From assembly GCA_016795285.1 (NCBI GenBank), contig JAEUIC010000028.1:62001-126000 (forward strand): a DNA stretch of 64,000 bases. The letters run 5' to 3'. The position numbers were made by a program, and so were the translations under genes. This document shows, piece after piece, positions 55,275 to 63,047 of this stretch (its first letter is position 1; every line of letters begins with the position of its first letter). The DNA is from Planctomycetota bacterium. GTDB lineage: Bacteria; Planctomycetota; B15-G4; SIAN01. The notes under the pieces are model-generated. The model saw nothing but the letters and a program-made list of their open reading frames with translations. It did not search any database and was not told the DNA's origin.

Positions 55275-57530
55275 TCAGCCGCCCGACGCCGCGCCGCCGA
55301 GCGTGACGGGGCGCCGCTCGATCGGCTGCAGCGCCGGCTCGCCCTCGCGCGCTCGCCAGCGCCGCTCGAGCGGCACGTCGACGAAGCGCTGCACCGTGCC
55401 CGAGCCGGGCCAGCGGATCGTGACGGCGCGCAGCGCGGTCGCATCGCCGAGCCCGATCTCCTGCTGCAGCGACGAGGAGCCGAAGCTGCCGCCGGTGCCG
55501 ACCTCGCGATGGAGCGTGCGCGGTCCGGCGGGGGTCTCGAGCTCGAGCGCGAGGCGCGCGCCGATCGCGCTGCGGTTGGCGCGCACTCCTTCGAGCTCGA
55601 GCGTGATCCAGCGCGCCCCCTGCGTCGGATTCTCGAACAGCGCATGGGCGAAGGTGTCGCCCGGGAACTGGCCGCCGAGCTCGTGGAAGAGGTCCTGGTC
55701 GCCGTCGTCGTCGAAGTCGGCGAAGGCGACGCCATGACCCTTCTGGAGATGGCCGAACCCGCCGGCCGTCGTCACGTCGAGGAAGCGCCGCCCGCCGTCG
55801 TTGCGGAACATCCGGTTGGGCAGCAGCGCGCGGAAGCTCGGGTTGCCGGTGCCGAGGTAGACGTCCTCGAAGCCGTCGTTGTCGAGGTCGCCGAAGTTGG
55901 CGCCCATCACGAGGATCGCGCGGTCGAGCCCGAGCTGCGGTGCCACGTCCTCGAAGCGGCCGTCGCCGAGGTTGCGGTAGAGGACCGGGCGGTCGCTCGC
56001 GGTCGGCTTGCCGAACAGGAACTTGCCGACGTCGTCGGGCGTGTTGCCGAAGCCGGCGTTGGGGGCCGCGAAGAGGTCCTGCCGCCCATCCTGGTCGTAG
56101 TCGAAGAACCAGCAGGCGAAGCTCGCGCGCGGCCGCGCGACGCCGGCGCGTTCGGTGACGTCGACGAAACGCCAGCCCGGCGCCGCGCGGGTCGCCTCGT
56201 TGCGGAACAGCCGGTTGGAGCGCTCGCGGCACGAGACGTAGAGGTCGGGCCGGCCGTCGTCGTCGAAGTCGCCGGCGCAGACCCCCTTCACGTAGGCCTG
56301 CACGTCGACGCCGGCTGCCGCGGCGCACTCGACGAAGCCGCCGCGGCCGTCGTTGCGGTAGAGCTCGCACGGATGGGGCGCCGACTCGCTCCACGTCTCG
56401 TTGCCGATGAAGAGGTCGAGCCAGCCGTCGCCGTCGAAGTCGGCGAAGCAGGCGGTCTGCGTCGGGTGGAACGAGAGGAGCCCCGCGCGCGCGGTCACGT
56501 CCTCGAAGGTGCCGTCGCCGCGGTTGCGCAGCAGCGAGTTCGGCAGCCGGCCGCCCTCCTTGAGCCACGCGCCGCGCAGCACCAGCACGTCGGGGAAGCC
56601 GTCGTTGTCGTAGTCGCCGTGGATCAGGTTCAAGCCGCCGACGATCCCGTCGAGACCCGCTTCGCGCGACCGCTCGACGAAGCGGCCGGCGCCGTCGTTG
56701 CGGTAGTAGCGGAGCGGATCGCGCAGCCCCTGCGCCGAGGTCATCACGTCGAGGCAGCCGTCGCGGTCGAAGTCCTCGGCGATCGCGCCGCCGGCGATCG
56801 AGCGGGTGTCGAGCCCGCAGTCGGCGGCGACGTTGCGCCAGCGCGGGAACGGGGCGTCGGAGGCGAAGCGCTCGGGCGCGAGGCGATGGGGCTCCGGCAC
56901 GCCGTCGGGCCAGCGACCGAGCGTCATCGCGGCGAGATTGAGCAGCCACCTCGAATCGTCGTCGCCGGGATCGGACTCGACCAGCGCGAGGAACTCGGCG
57001 AAGGCGCGCTCCGCGCCGCGCGGCTTCTGGTGGACGCCGGCCGGCTCGATCGGCGCGAGGCAGGAGGCGCCGTTGCAGCAGTCGAGGCAGTTCTCCACCT
57101 CGGCGATGCGCAGCCACGCGGTCGCGCGCGCGAGCGCGAGCTCGCGATGGAAGTTCGGCGGCAGCGAGGCGTCGCGCGCCGCCGCCTGCGTGGCGCGCTC
57201 GAGCTCCTCGGCCGCCGCCAGCGGGTCGCCGAGCTTGATCAGGTCGAGGCCGAGCCGCATCTGCGCGCGCGCCTCGTCTTGCAGCGGCGCGCCGCTCGCG
57301 TGCAGCGTGCGCCGTTGCGCGACGTCGTGCTCGAACGCGTCGGCGCAGGCGGACGGGGCCGCCTCGCGGGCGAGCTCGTCGAGGAGCGCCGCCATGCCCG
57401 CCGTGCCGCCGGCGGCGAGCGAACGCCAATGGCGCTCCTTCGAACCGCGCAGGTACCAGCCGAGAGCGAGCGCCACGAGCAGCAGGGCGCCGCCGCCCCA
57501 CAGGGCGACGCGCAGCAGGCGGGAGGACAT
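55275..57530 (-). CDS. CRTAC1/ASPIC-UnbV family FG-GAP protein
   Basis: 751-aa protein. An N-terminal signal or anchor helix (VALWGGGALLLVALALGWYL) is followed by a helical section (residues ~60-240) with a Cys-rich stretch NCLDCCNGASC. From ~residue 235 there are at least six FG-GAP/VCBS repeats, for example DFDRDGCLDVMTSAQ, DYDNDGFPDVLVLRG, DFDGDGWLDLFIGNE, DFDDDGRPDLYVS and DLDNDGFEDVYLGTG. The C-terminal ASPIC/UnbV domain has NRSAIGARLALELETPAG and GLGDATALRAVTIRWPGSGT. It is expected outside the cytoplasm with calcium-bound propeller blades. AAGGAG precedes ATG 57530. Confidence 0.95.
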   Translation of the reverse strand: MSSRLLRVALWGGGALLLVALALGWYLRGSKERHWRSLAAGGTAGMAALLDELAREAAPSACADAFEHDVAQRRTLHASGAPLQDEARAQMRLGLDLIKLGDPLAAAEELERATQAAARDASLPPNFHRELALARATAWLRIAEVENCLDCCNGASCLAPIEPAGVHQKPRGAERAFAEFLALVESDPGDDDSRWLLNLAAMTLGRWPDGVPEPHRLAPERFASDAPFPRWRNVAADCGLDTRSIAGGAIAEDFDRDGCLDVMTSAQGLRDPLRYYRNDGAGRFVERSREAGLDGIVGGLNLIHGDYDNDGFPDVLVLRGAWLKEGGRLPNSLLRNRGDGTFEDVTARAGLLSFHPTQTACFADFDGDGWLDLFIGNETWSESAPHPCELYRNDGRGGFVECAAAAGVDVQAYVKGVCAGDFDDDGRPDLYVSCRERSNRLFRNEATRAAPGWRFVDVTERAGVARPRASFACWFFDYDQDGRQDLFAAPNAGFGNTPDDVGKFLFGKPTASDRPVLYRNLGDGRFEDVAPQLGLDRAILVMGANFGDLDNDGFEDVYLGTGNPSFRALLPNRMFRNDGGRRFLDVTTAGGFGHLQKGHGVAFADFDDDGDQDLFHELGGQFPGDTFAHALFENPTQGARWITLELEGVRANRSAIGARLALELETPAGPRTLHREVGTGGSFGSSSLQQEIGLGDATALRAVTIRWPGSGTVQRFVDVPLERRWRAREGEPALQPIERRPVTLGGAASGG

Positions 57531-57672
57531 GCGGCTCCTTCGTGGGAGGCGCTGCGACGGGCGACCGACCCAACTTGCGGTTGCGACCGGCCGCAGTGTA
57601 GCCCCGGATCGAGCGCGTGCGGCGGCGGCCGCAGCGGCCCGCGAACGGGAAGTTCGCTCCGCTCGCGCGCGC

Positions 57673-58149
57673 TCAGCGATCGCCGGCCGGCGGCGTCGGC
57701 GGCATCTCGTAGATGTTGTCGCGGCCGCCCTTCAGCCGACCGGTGCGGACCAGCTCGTCCCACACCTCGCGGGCGAAGCGGTCGGGCGGGCGGATGCCGA
57801 CGATGCCCGACTTGCGGCCGCTGCTCATCGCGCCGCCGCCGATGCGCGACTCGTCGTCGAGGCGAGTGAGCTTCAGGCTCTTCTTGAACGCCTTCAGCGC
57901 GCTGTGCAGCACGCCGCGATCCTGCTCGGGGAGCAGCCGCGTGCCGGCGTGCCACTCGGCGACCAGCGCGGCCAGCGCGGCGGCGTCGCGGGCGTCGACG
58001 ATGCGGGCGAGCTCGGGCTCGGTGGCGCGCGTCGGTTCGAGCGCGGCGGCGACCTCGCTCCACGGCGCGGGGTCGGCCGGGTTGGCGGAGAGCGCAGCGG
58101 CGGCGGCCGCGAAGCGCTTGCTGAGGAGCGCGTGTTGGGGGTCGAACAT
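57673..58149 (-). CDS. Hypothetical protein
   Basis: 158-aa cytosolic protein of no recognised family. The first half is helical (HALLSKRFAAAAAALSANPA, then IVDARDAAALAALVAEWHAG). The second half includes RGVLHSALKAFKKSLKLTRL and a basic Gly-rich part (GGGAMSSGRKSGIVGIRPPD) with RFAREVWDELVRTGRLKGGRDNIYEMPP, suggesting nucleic-acid or protein binding. There is no Shine-Dalgarno sequence; TATCGT ends 6 nt before ATG 58149, so the mRNA may be leaderless. It is divergent from the SDR gene. Confidence 0.68.
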   Translation of the reverse strand: MFDPQHALLSKRFAAAAAALSANPADPAPWSEVAAALEPTRATEPELARIVDARDAAALAALVAEWHAGTRLLPEQDRGVLHSALKAFKKSLKLTRLDDESRIGGGAMSSGRKSGIVGIRPPDRFAREVWDELVRTGRLKGGRDNIYEMPPTPPAGDR

Positions 58150-58155
58150 GGCGGG

Positions 58156-58161
58156 ACGATA
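58156..58161 (-). promoter_or_regulatory. Candidate leaderless -10 element
   Basis: TATCGT on the minus strand ends 6 nt (CCCGCC) before the ATG at 58149, the geometry of a leaderless promoter. The same TANNNT-CCCGCC-ATG arrangement occurs at 60362-60367. No -35 is seen. Confidence 0.4.
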
Positions 58162-58219
58162 GCGCGCCGTCGCGCGCTCCGGCGCGCGCCCGTGGCCGCC
58201 GCTATGGTGCTGCGCCTTC

Positions 58220-59812
58220 ATGAACGCCGATCGACCGCCTTCCGACCCCGCCGCCGTGCCGGCGCTGATCGAGCAGCTCGAGCAGCTCGGCGGCGATCGC
58301 GCGCGGCTCGCTGCCGTGCCGCTCGAGCTGAGGAAGCGCCTCCTCGCGGCGTGCGGTCGACTCGCCGATCCGACCGAGGTCGAGCGGCGCCGGCTGCGGC
58401 GCGCGCTGCGCAAGCAGGACCACGCGCAGCAACGGCAGCGCGACCGCGCCGCGCTCGAGCAGTCGGCGCTGCGCCAGGCACGGCTCGCCGACAAGGAGGG
58501 GCACGCCGCGCTGCCGCGCCATGCGTCGCCGACGCGCGCGGGCGGCCTGCCGGCGCTCCAGCTCGCGCCGCCGTCGCCAGGCCCGGACGGCGCTGCGAGC
58601 GGCGCGGCCGTGCGTGCGGCGGCGCGGCCCGAGGCGGGCGCGCGCCTCGAGACGCCGCGCTTCTGCTACATCTGCAAGGCGCCCTACACGCAGGTCCACT
58701 TCTTCTACGACTCGATGTGCGGCGCTTGCGGCGACCTGAACCACCGCAAGCGCGGGGAACTCTGCGACCTGTCGGGCCGCGTCGCGCTGGTCACCGGCGG
58801 GCGCGTCAAGATCGGCCAGCAGATCGTGCTGAAGCTCCTGCGCTGCGGCGCGCGCGTGATCGTCACGACGCGCTTCGCCGCCGACGCCGCCGCGCGCTAC
58901 GCGCAGCTGCCCGAGTTCGACGCCTTCCGCGACCGCCTGCGCATCTTCGGCCTCGACCTGCGCCACACGCCGAGCGTCGAGCGCCTCTGCCACCACCTGC
59001 TCGAGTCGCTCGACCGGCTCGACTTCATCGTCAACAACGCCTGCCAGACGGTGCGCCGCCCGGCGGCGTGGTACCGCCACCTGCTCGCCCTCGAGCGCGA
59101 CGCCGCGCAGGCGCTCGCGCCCGATTCGCGCGCGCTGCTCGGCGGGGTCGCCACCGCCGCGACGGGCGAGCGCGCGGCCGACGGCGTGGCCCTCGCGCCG
59201 CTCTTCGACCACGCGGCCGCCGCCGAGCTGTCGCAGGTGGCGCTCCATCCCGAGGACATGGCGGCCGACGCGGCGCTCTTCCCCGAGCACGCCTACGACG
59301 TCGATCGCCAGCAGGTCGACCTGCGCAAGGTGAACAGCTGGCGGCTGCGCCTCCACGAGGTGGCGACGCCCGAGCTGCTCGAGGTGCAGCTGGTGAACGC
59401 GATCGCGCCGTTCGTGCTGAACGCCCGCTTGAAGCCGCTGATGGAGCGCGTGGCGAGCGCCGACAAGCACATCGTCAACGTCTCGGCGATGGAGGGGCAG
59501 TTCGGGCGCGGGACCAAGACCGACAAGCACCCGCACACGAACATGGCGAAGGCGGCGCTCAACATGATGACCCGCACGTCGGCGGTCGACTACCGCCGCT
59601 CGGGCATCCACATGAACAGCGTCGACACCGGCTGGGTGACCGACGAGGACCCGGCCGACCACGCGCGCCGCAAGGAGGAGGAGGGGTTCCAGCCGCCGCT
59701 CGACATCGTCGACGGCGCCGCGCGCGTCTGCGACCCGATCATCAGCGGCTTCCTCACCGGGAACCACGTGAGCGGGCTCTTCCTCAAGGACTACGCGCCG
59801 ACCGTCTGGTGA
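58220..59812 (+). CDS. Short-chain dehydrogenase/reductase with N-terminal Cys4 domain, atypical active site
   Basis: 530-aa cytosolic protein. Residues 1-145 are a charged helical region and a variable linker. A CYIC...CGAC pair with 14 residues between (around residues 153-174) looks like a small zinc site. The SDR domain follows: TGGRVKIG (cofactor loop), FGLDLRHTP, FIVNNACQTV (NNAG-like), IVNVSAMEGQF (catalytic Ser), then HTNMAKAALNMMTRTSAV. The lysine is kept, but the tyrosine of YxxxK is Thr. The C-terminus (HMNSVDTGWVTDEDP, GNHVSGLFLKDYAPTVW) is conserved-looking. No Shine-Dalgarno sequence; TATGGT lies 11 nt upstream. The substrate is unknown and a reductase activity is not certain. 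Confidence 0.82.
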   Translation: MNADRPPSDPAAVPALIEQLEQLGGDRARLAAVPLELRKRLLAACGRLADPTEVERRRLRRALRKQDHAQQRQRDRAALEQSALRQARLADKEGHAALPRHASPTRAGGLPALQLAPPSPGPDGAASGAAVRAAARPEAGARLETPRFCYICKAPYTQVHFFYDSMCGACGDLNHRKRGELCDLSGRVALVTGGRVKIGQQIVLKLLRCGARVIVTTRFAADAAARYAQLPEFDAFRDRLRIFGLDLRHTPSVERLCHHLLESLDRLDFIVNNACQTVRRPAAWYRHLLALERDAAQALAPDSRALLGGVATAATGERAADGVALAPLFDHAAAAELSQVALHPEDMAADAALFPEHAYDVDRQQVDLRKVNSWRLRLHEVATPELLEVQLVNAIAPFVLNARLKPLMERVASADKHIVNVSAMEGQFGRGTKTDKHPHTNMAKAALNMMTRTSAVDYRRSGIHMNSVDTGWVTDEDPADHARRKEEEGFQPPLDIVDGAARVCDPIISGFLTGNHVSGLFLKDYAPTVW

Positions 59813-59833
59813 GCGGCCGCGCCGCTGCGCCGG

Positions 59834-60355
59834 TCACGCGGCGTTCGCCTCCTCGAGCCGGCCGCGCCGCACCAGCAGCGCCACGATCACCGCGTAGGTC
59901 GGCAGGAACTGGACGATCGCCTCGAAGCGCGCCTCGAGCAGCTCCTCGCCGGGCGGAGCCACCGCCTGCCGCCAGGCGATCGTCGCCATCGCGGCGGCGC
60001 ACGACGCCGCCACCGCGAGCAGCTCCCGGCGGGGGAGCAGCGCGCCGGCGAGCAGCGTCACCAGCACGAAGTTGATCACGTTGACGTGGACTGGTTCGCC
60101 GTTGGTCGAGGCGAGCGCGCCGACCAGCACGAGCAGGCCGAGGACGAGCCCGCGACCGACCTGCAGCGCGTTGCGATCGGCGAGCCGGCGCAGCAGCACG
60201 CTGCAGAGCAGCGCCGCCGCGCCGTTCGACGCGGCGACGCGCACCGCGCTGGCGGCCGAGAAGCCCTCGGCGAACAGGAAGAGCGGCGCGGAGAGGAGCG
60301 CCGCCGCCCGCACGAGGCGCAGCGCGTCGCGAAGGAGCTGGGTGCGAGGGGCCAT
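59834..60355 (-). CDS. Polytopic membrane protein of unknown function
   Basis: 173-aa protein with four or five hydrophobic helices (ALLSAPLFLFAEGFSAASAV, GLVLGLLVLVGALAS, VINFVLVTLLAGALL, FLPTYAVIVALLV) and a short charged tail (RRGRLEEANAA). The arrangement resembles the membrane-sensor N-terminal halves of signalling proteins, but no output domain follows, so it stands alone. There is no Shine-Dalgarno sequence; a TAGCCT hexamer ends 6 nt before ATG 60355. It is divergent from yebC and convergent with the SDR gene. Confidence 0.68.
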   Translation of the reverse strand: MAPRTQLLRDALRLVRAAALLSAPLFLFAEGFSAASAVRVAASNGAAALLCSVLLRRLADRNALQVGRGLVLGLLVLVGALASTNGEPVHVNVINFVLVTLLAGALLPRRELLAVAASCAAAMATIAWRQAVAPPGEELLEARFEAIVQFLPTYAVIVALLVRRGRLEEANAA

Positions 60356-60361
60356 GGCGGG

Positions 60362-60367
60362 AGGCTA
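60362..60367 (-). promoter_or_regulatory. Candidate leaderless -10 element
   Basis: TAGCCT on the minus strand is followed by CCCGCC and then ATG at 60355, an arrangement identical to the one before 58149. No -35 consensus is visible. Confidence 0.4.
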
Positions 60368-60440
60368 GCGCCGCGCGCGCGACCGGGGGCGCGCGCTATC
60401 CTCCCGCGCCGCGCGCCGCCGCCGGCGCGTCGCGACGAGC

Positions 60441-60464
60441 AGGCAGGAGCGCAGGCAGGAGCGA
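60441..60464 (+). repeat. Duplicated 12-bp unit carrying the yebC ribosome-binding site
   Basis: AGGCAGGAGCG(C/A) occurs twice in tandem just before yebC. Each copy holds an AGGAG; the second (60457-60461) is 8 nt from the ATG and is the functional site, while the first is too far upstream. Confidence 0.6.
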
Positions 60465-60469
60465 GAGCG

Positions 60470-61180
60470 ATGGGACGGCAGTGGCTGCAGAAGAAGCGCG
60501 AGGAGAACGCCGCGAAGCGCGGCAAGGTCTCCACCAAGCTCGTCCGCGAGATCACCGTCGCGGCGAAGCACGGCAACCCCGACCCCGCGTTCAACTCGCG
60601 CCTCGCGCTGGCCATCGAGGCGGCGCGCAAGGGCTCGGTCTCGAGCGACACGATCCAGCGCGCCATCAAGAAGGGGGCCGGCCTCACCGGCGAGAAGGTC
60701 GACCTCGAGCTGATGACCTTCGAGGGCTTCGCGCCGCACCAGGTGCCGGTCATCGTCGAGTGCTGGTCCGACAACCGCAACCGCACCGTGCCCGAGATCC
60801 GCGTGCTCTTCCGCGACGGCCAGATGGGGGCGAAGGTCGGCTTCCTGTTCCACCATGTCGGGCTCGTCGAAGCGACCCATCCGCAGGGCGGGCAGGACCT
60901 CGAGTCGGTCGCCATCGAGGCGGGCGCGCAGAACGTCGAGCCGCTCGAAGAGGTGCCGGACGGCGCGAGCGGCGGCCGTTTCATCACCGATCGCGGCGAC
61001 GTCGACGTGGTCACGAAGGCGCTGCAGAAGGCGGGCTGGACGGTCACCGTCGCCGAGCTCGGCTACGTCGCGAAGGAGTACGTCGAGCTCGCCCCGGAGC
61101 AGCGCAACGAGGTGGTCGCCTTCCTCGAGGCGCTCGACGACAACGACGACGTCCACCGCGTCTACGCAGCGCTGCGTTGA
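60470..61180 (+). CDS. yebC: YebC/PmpR family transcriptional or translational regulator
   Basis: 236-aa protein. The start differs slightly from the classical MAGHSKWANIKHRK but keeps the basic first helix (GRQWLQKKREENAAKRGKVS), then TKLVREITVAAKHGNPDPAF and NSRLALAIEAARKGSVSSDT (family core DNPRLRxAIxxAKAxNMP-like). Later FEGFAPHQVPVIVECWSDNRNRT and GFLFHHVGLVEA match YebC landmarks, and GRFITDRGDVDVVTKALQKA the C-terminal domain. YebC-type proteins regulate transcription or help ribosomes through proline stretches. It is followed after 1 bp by the SUI1-type factor, so they form an operon. Confidence 0.95.
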   Translation: MGRQWLQKKREENAAKRGKVSTKLVREITVAAKHGNPDPAFNSRLALAIEAARKGSVSSDTIQRAIKKGAGLTGEKVDLELMTFEGFAPHQVPVIVECWSDNRNRTVPEIRVLFRDGQMGAKVGFLFHHVGLVEATHPQGGQDLESVAIEAGAQNVEPLEEVPDGASGGRFITDRGDVDVVTKALQKAGWTVTVAELGYVAKEYVELAPEQRNEVVAFLEALDDNDDVHRVYAALR

Positions 61181-61181
61181 G

Positions 61182-61562
61182 ATGAGCGGCAGCCGGCCGC
61201 CGGGCGGCGTCGTCTACATCAGCGGACTCGGGCGCGTCTGCCCGCGCTGCGCGGAGCCGGTGGCGAGCTGCCGCTGCGCCGGTCAGCGCGCGGCGGCGGC
61301 GGCCAGCGCGAAGCCGCGCGGCGACGGCGTCGTGCGCCTGCGCCGCGAGACGCAGCAGCGCGGCGGCAAGGTCGTCACCGTGGTCGACGGCGTGCCGCTC
61401 GTCGGCGCGGAGCTCGAGACGCTCGCGAAGACGTTGAAGCAGCGCTGCGGGACGGGCGGGACGCTGCGCGACGGGGTCATCGAGCTGCAGGGCGACCAGC
61501 GCGACAAGGTCGAGCCGTTGCTGCGCGAGCGCGGCTTCACGGTGAAGCGGGCGGGGGGCTGA
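61182..61562 (+). CDS. yciH: SUI1/YciH-type translation factor with zinc-like N-terminus
   Basis: 126-aa protein. The C-terminal ~75 residues match the eIF1/SUI1 fold: VRLRRETQQRGGKVVTVVDG, LKQRCGTGGTLRDGVIELQG and QRDKVEPLLRERGFTVKRAG. Bacterial YciH proteins have this arrangement and are proposed translation-initiation accuracy factors. The N-terminal CPRCAEPVASCRC (Cys20, 23, 30, 32) is a probable zinc knuckle common in YciH relatives. It begins 1 bp after the yebC stop without a strong Shine-Dalgarno sequence, suggesting coupling. Pairing of two translation-linked factors supports a shared role. Confidence 0.92.
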   Translation: MSGSRPPGGVVYISGLGRVCPRCAEPVASCRCAGQRAAAAASAKPRGDGVVRLRRETQQRGGKVVTVVDGVPLVGAELETLAKTLKQRCGTGGTLRDGVIELQGDQRDKVEPLLRERGFTVKRAGG

Positions 61563-61601
61563 GCCGGCCGCGTCCGATCGCTCGCTCCCGCCGCGCGCCG
61601 C

Positions 61602-63047
61602 TCACGCGATCAGGTCGTGCACCACTTCGCCGGCGACGTCGGTGAGGCGGAAGTAGCGGCCCTGGAAGAAGCGGGTGAGCCGCTCGTGGTCGATGCCGAG
61701 CAGGTGGAGCAGCGTGGCGTGGAGGTCGTGCACGTGCACGCCGCCCGACTCGATGTTGTAGCCGAACTCGTCGGTGCGACCGTGCGCGTAGCCGCCCTTC
61801 ACGCCGCCGCCCGCCATCCAGGTCGAGAAGCAGCGCGGGTGGTGGTCGCGGCCGTAGTCGCCGCCGCTCATGCGCCCCTGGCAGTAGGCGGTGCGGCCGA
61901 ACTCGCCACCCCACACCACCAGCGTGTCCTCGAGCAGCCCGCGCCGCGCGAGGTCGGTGACCAGCGCCGCCGACGCCTGATCGGTCGCCTTGCACTGGTT
62001 CGTGATGCCGCCCGGCAGCGAGCCGTGCTGGTCCCAGCCCTGATGGAAGAGCTGCACGAAGCGCACGCCGCGCTCGACGAGGCGGCGCGCGAGCAGGCAG
62101 TTGGCGGCGTAGGTGCCGGGCGTGCGGGCGGCCTCGCCGTAGAGCGCGAAGACCTCGTCGGGCTCGCCCGCCGTCGCGGTCGCCTCCGGAATGCTGGTCT
62201 GCATGCGGAACGCCATCTCCGCCTGCGCGACGCGCGCCGCGAGGTCGGGATCGCCGGTCGCCGCCTGCTGCTCCCCATCGAGCGCGCGCAGCGTGTCGAC
62301 CATCGCGCGGCGCGCCTCCTTCGAGACGCCGGCCGGATCGTCGAGGTAGAGGACCGGCTCGGCGCCGGCGCGGAACTGCACGCCGCCGTGGTCGCTCGGC
62401 AGGAAGCCCGAGCCCCAGAGGCGCGAATAGAGCGGCTGGTCGCGCGGCGCATCCTTCGAGACCAGCACGATGAAGGCGGGCAGCTCCTCGTTCAGGCTGC
62501 CGAGCCCGTAGGAGAGCCACGCGCCCATCGCGGGGCGGCCCGGCTGCTGGTGGCCGGTGCAGAAGAAGGTGATCGCCGGGTCGTGGTTGATCGCCTCGGT
62601 GTGCATCGAGCGGACTACGCAGAGCTGGTCGGCGAGCGCCGCGGTGTGGGGCAGCAGGTCGCTGATCCAGAGGCCGCTCGCGCCGCGCGGCCGGAAGTCG
62701 GTGAAGGAGCCGGCGAGCGGCAGCACCGCCTGGTTGCCGCTCATGCCGGTCAACCGCTGGCCGCGCCGCACCGAGTCGGGGAGCGGCTGCCCGTGCCGCT
62801 CGCGCAAGAGCGGCTTCCAGTCGAAGGTCTCCAAGTGCGACGGACCGCCCGACTGGAACAGGTAGATCACCCGCTTCGCCCGCGGCTTCCAGTGAGGCAA
62901 CCGCAGCAGCGCGTCGCTTGCTTGCGCGGCGCTGCTGCGGGCGCCGGCGCCGAGCAGTTGCGGCAGCGCCAGCGAGGCGAGCGCGACGCGGCCGAGCGCG
63001 CGCGCCGACGAGCCGAGGAAATCGCGTCGATCGAGCAGCGGGTTCAT
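61602..63047 (-). CDS. DUF1501 protein (Tat-exported, sulfatase-superfamily-like)
   Basis: 481-aa member of the DUF1501 family, abundant in planctomycetes. The Tat signal is DRRDFLGSSARALGRVALAS. Family landmarks are VIYLFQSGGPSHLETFDWKP, LTGMSGNQAVLP, FRPRGASGLWISDLLPHTA, AITFFCTGHQQPGRPAMGAW, LFHQGWDQHGS, TLVVWGGEFGRTAYCQGRMS and DYGRDHHPRCFSTWMAGGGV. The metal-binding look of HQGWDQHG and GEFGR...GRDHH fits the alkaline phosphatase/sulfatase fold. The function is unproven but often tied to polysaccharide degradation. Its ATG overlaps the stop of the DUF1553 gene (ATGA); GAGGGTG is the ribosome-binding site. Confidence 0.95.
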   Translation of the reverse strand: MNPLLDRRDFLGSSARALGRVALASLALPQLLGAGARSSAAQASDALLRLPHWKPRAKRVIYLFQSGGPSHLETFDWKPLLRERHGQPLPDSVRRGQRLTGMSGNQAVLPLAGSFTDFRPRGASGLWISDLLPHTAALADQLCVVRSMHTEAINHDPAITFFCTGHQQPGRPAMGAWLSYGLGSLNEELPAFIVLVSKDAPRDQPLYSRLWGSGFLPSDHGGVQFRAGAEPVLYLDDPAGVSKEARRAMVDTLRALDGEQQAATGDPDLAARVAQAEMAFRMQTSIPEATATAGEPDEVFALYGEAARTPGTYAANCLLARRLVERGVRFVQLFHQGWDQHGSLPGGITNQCKATDQASAALVTDLARRGLLEDTLVVWGGEFGRTAYCQGRMSGGDYGRDHHPRCFSTWMAGGGVKGGYAHGRTDEFGYNIESGGVHVHDLHATLLHLLGIDHERLTRFFQGRYFRLTDVAGEVVHDLIA

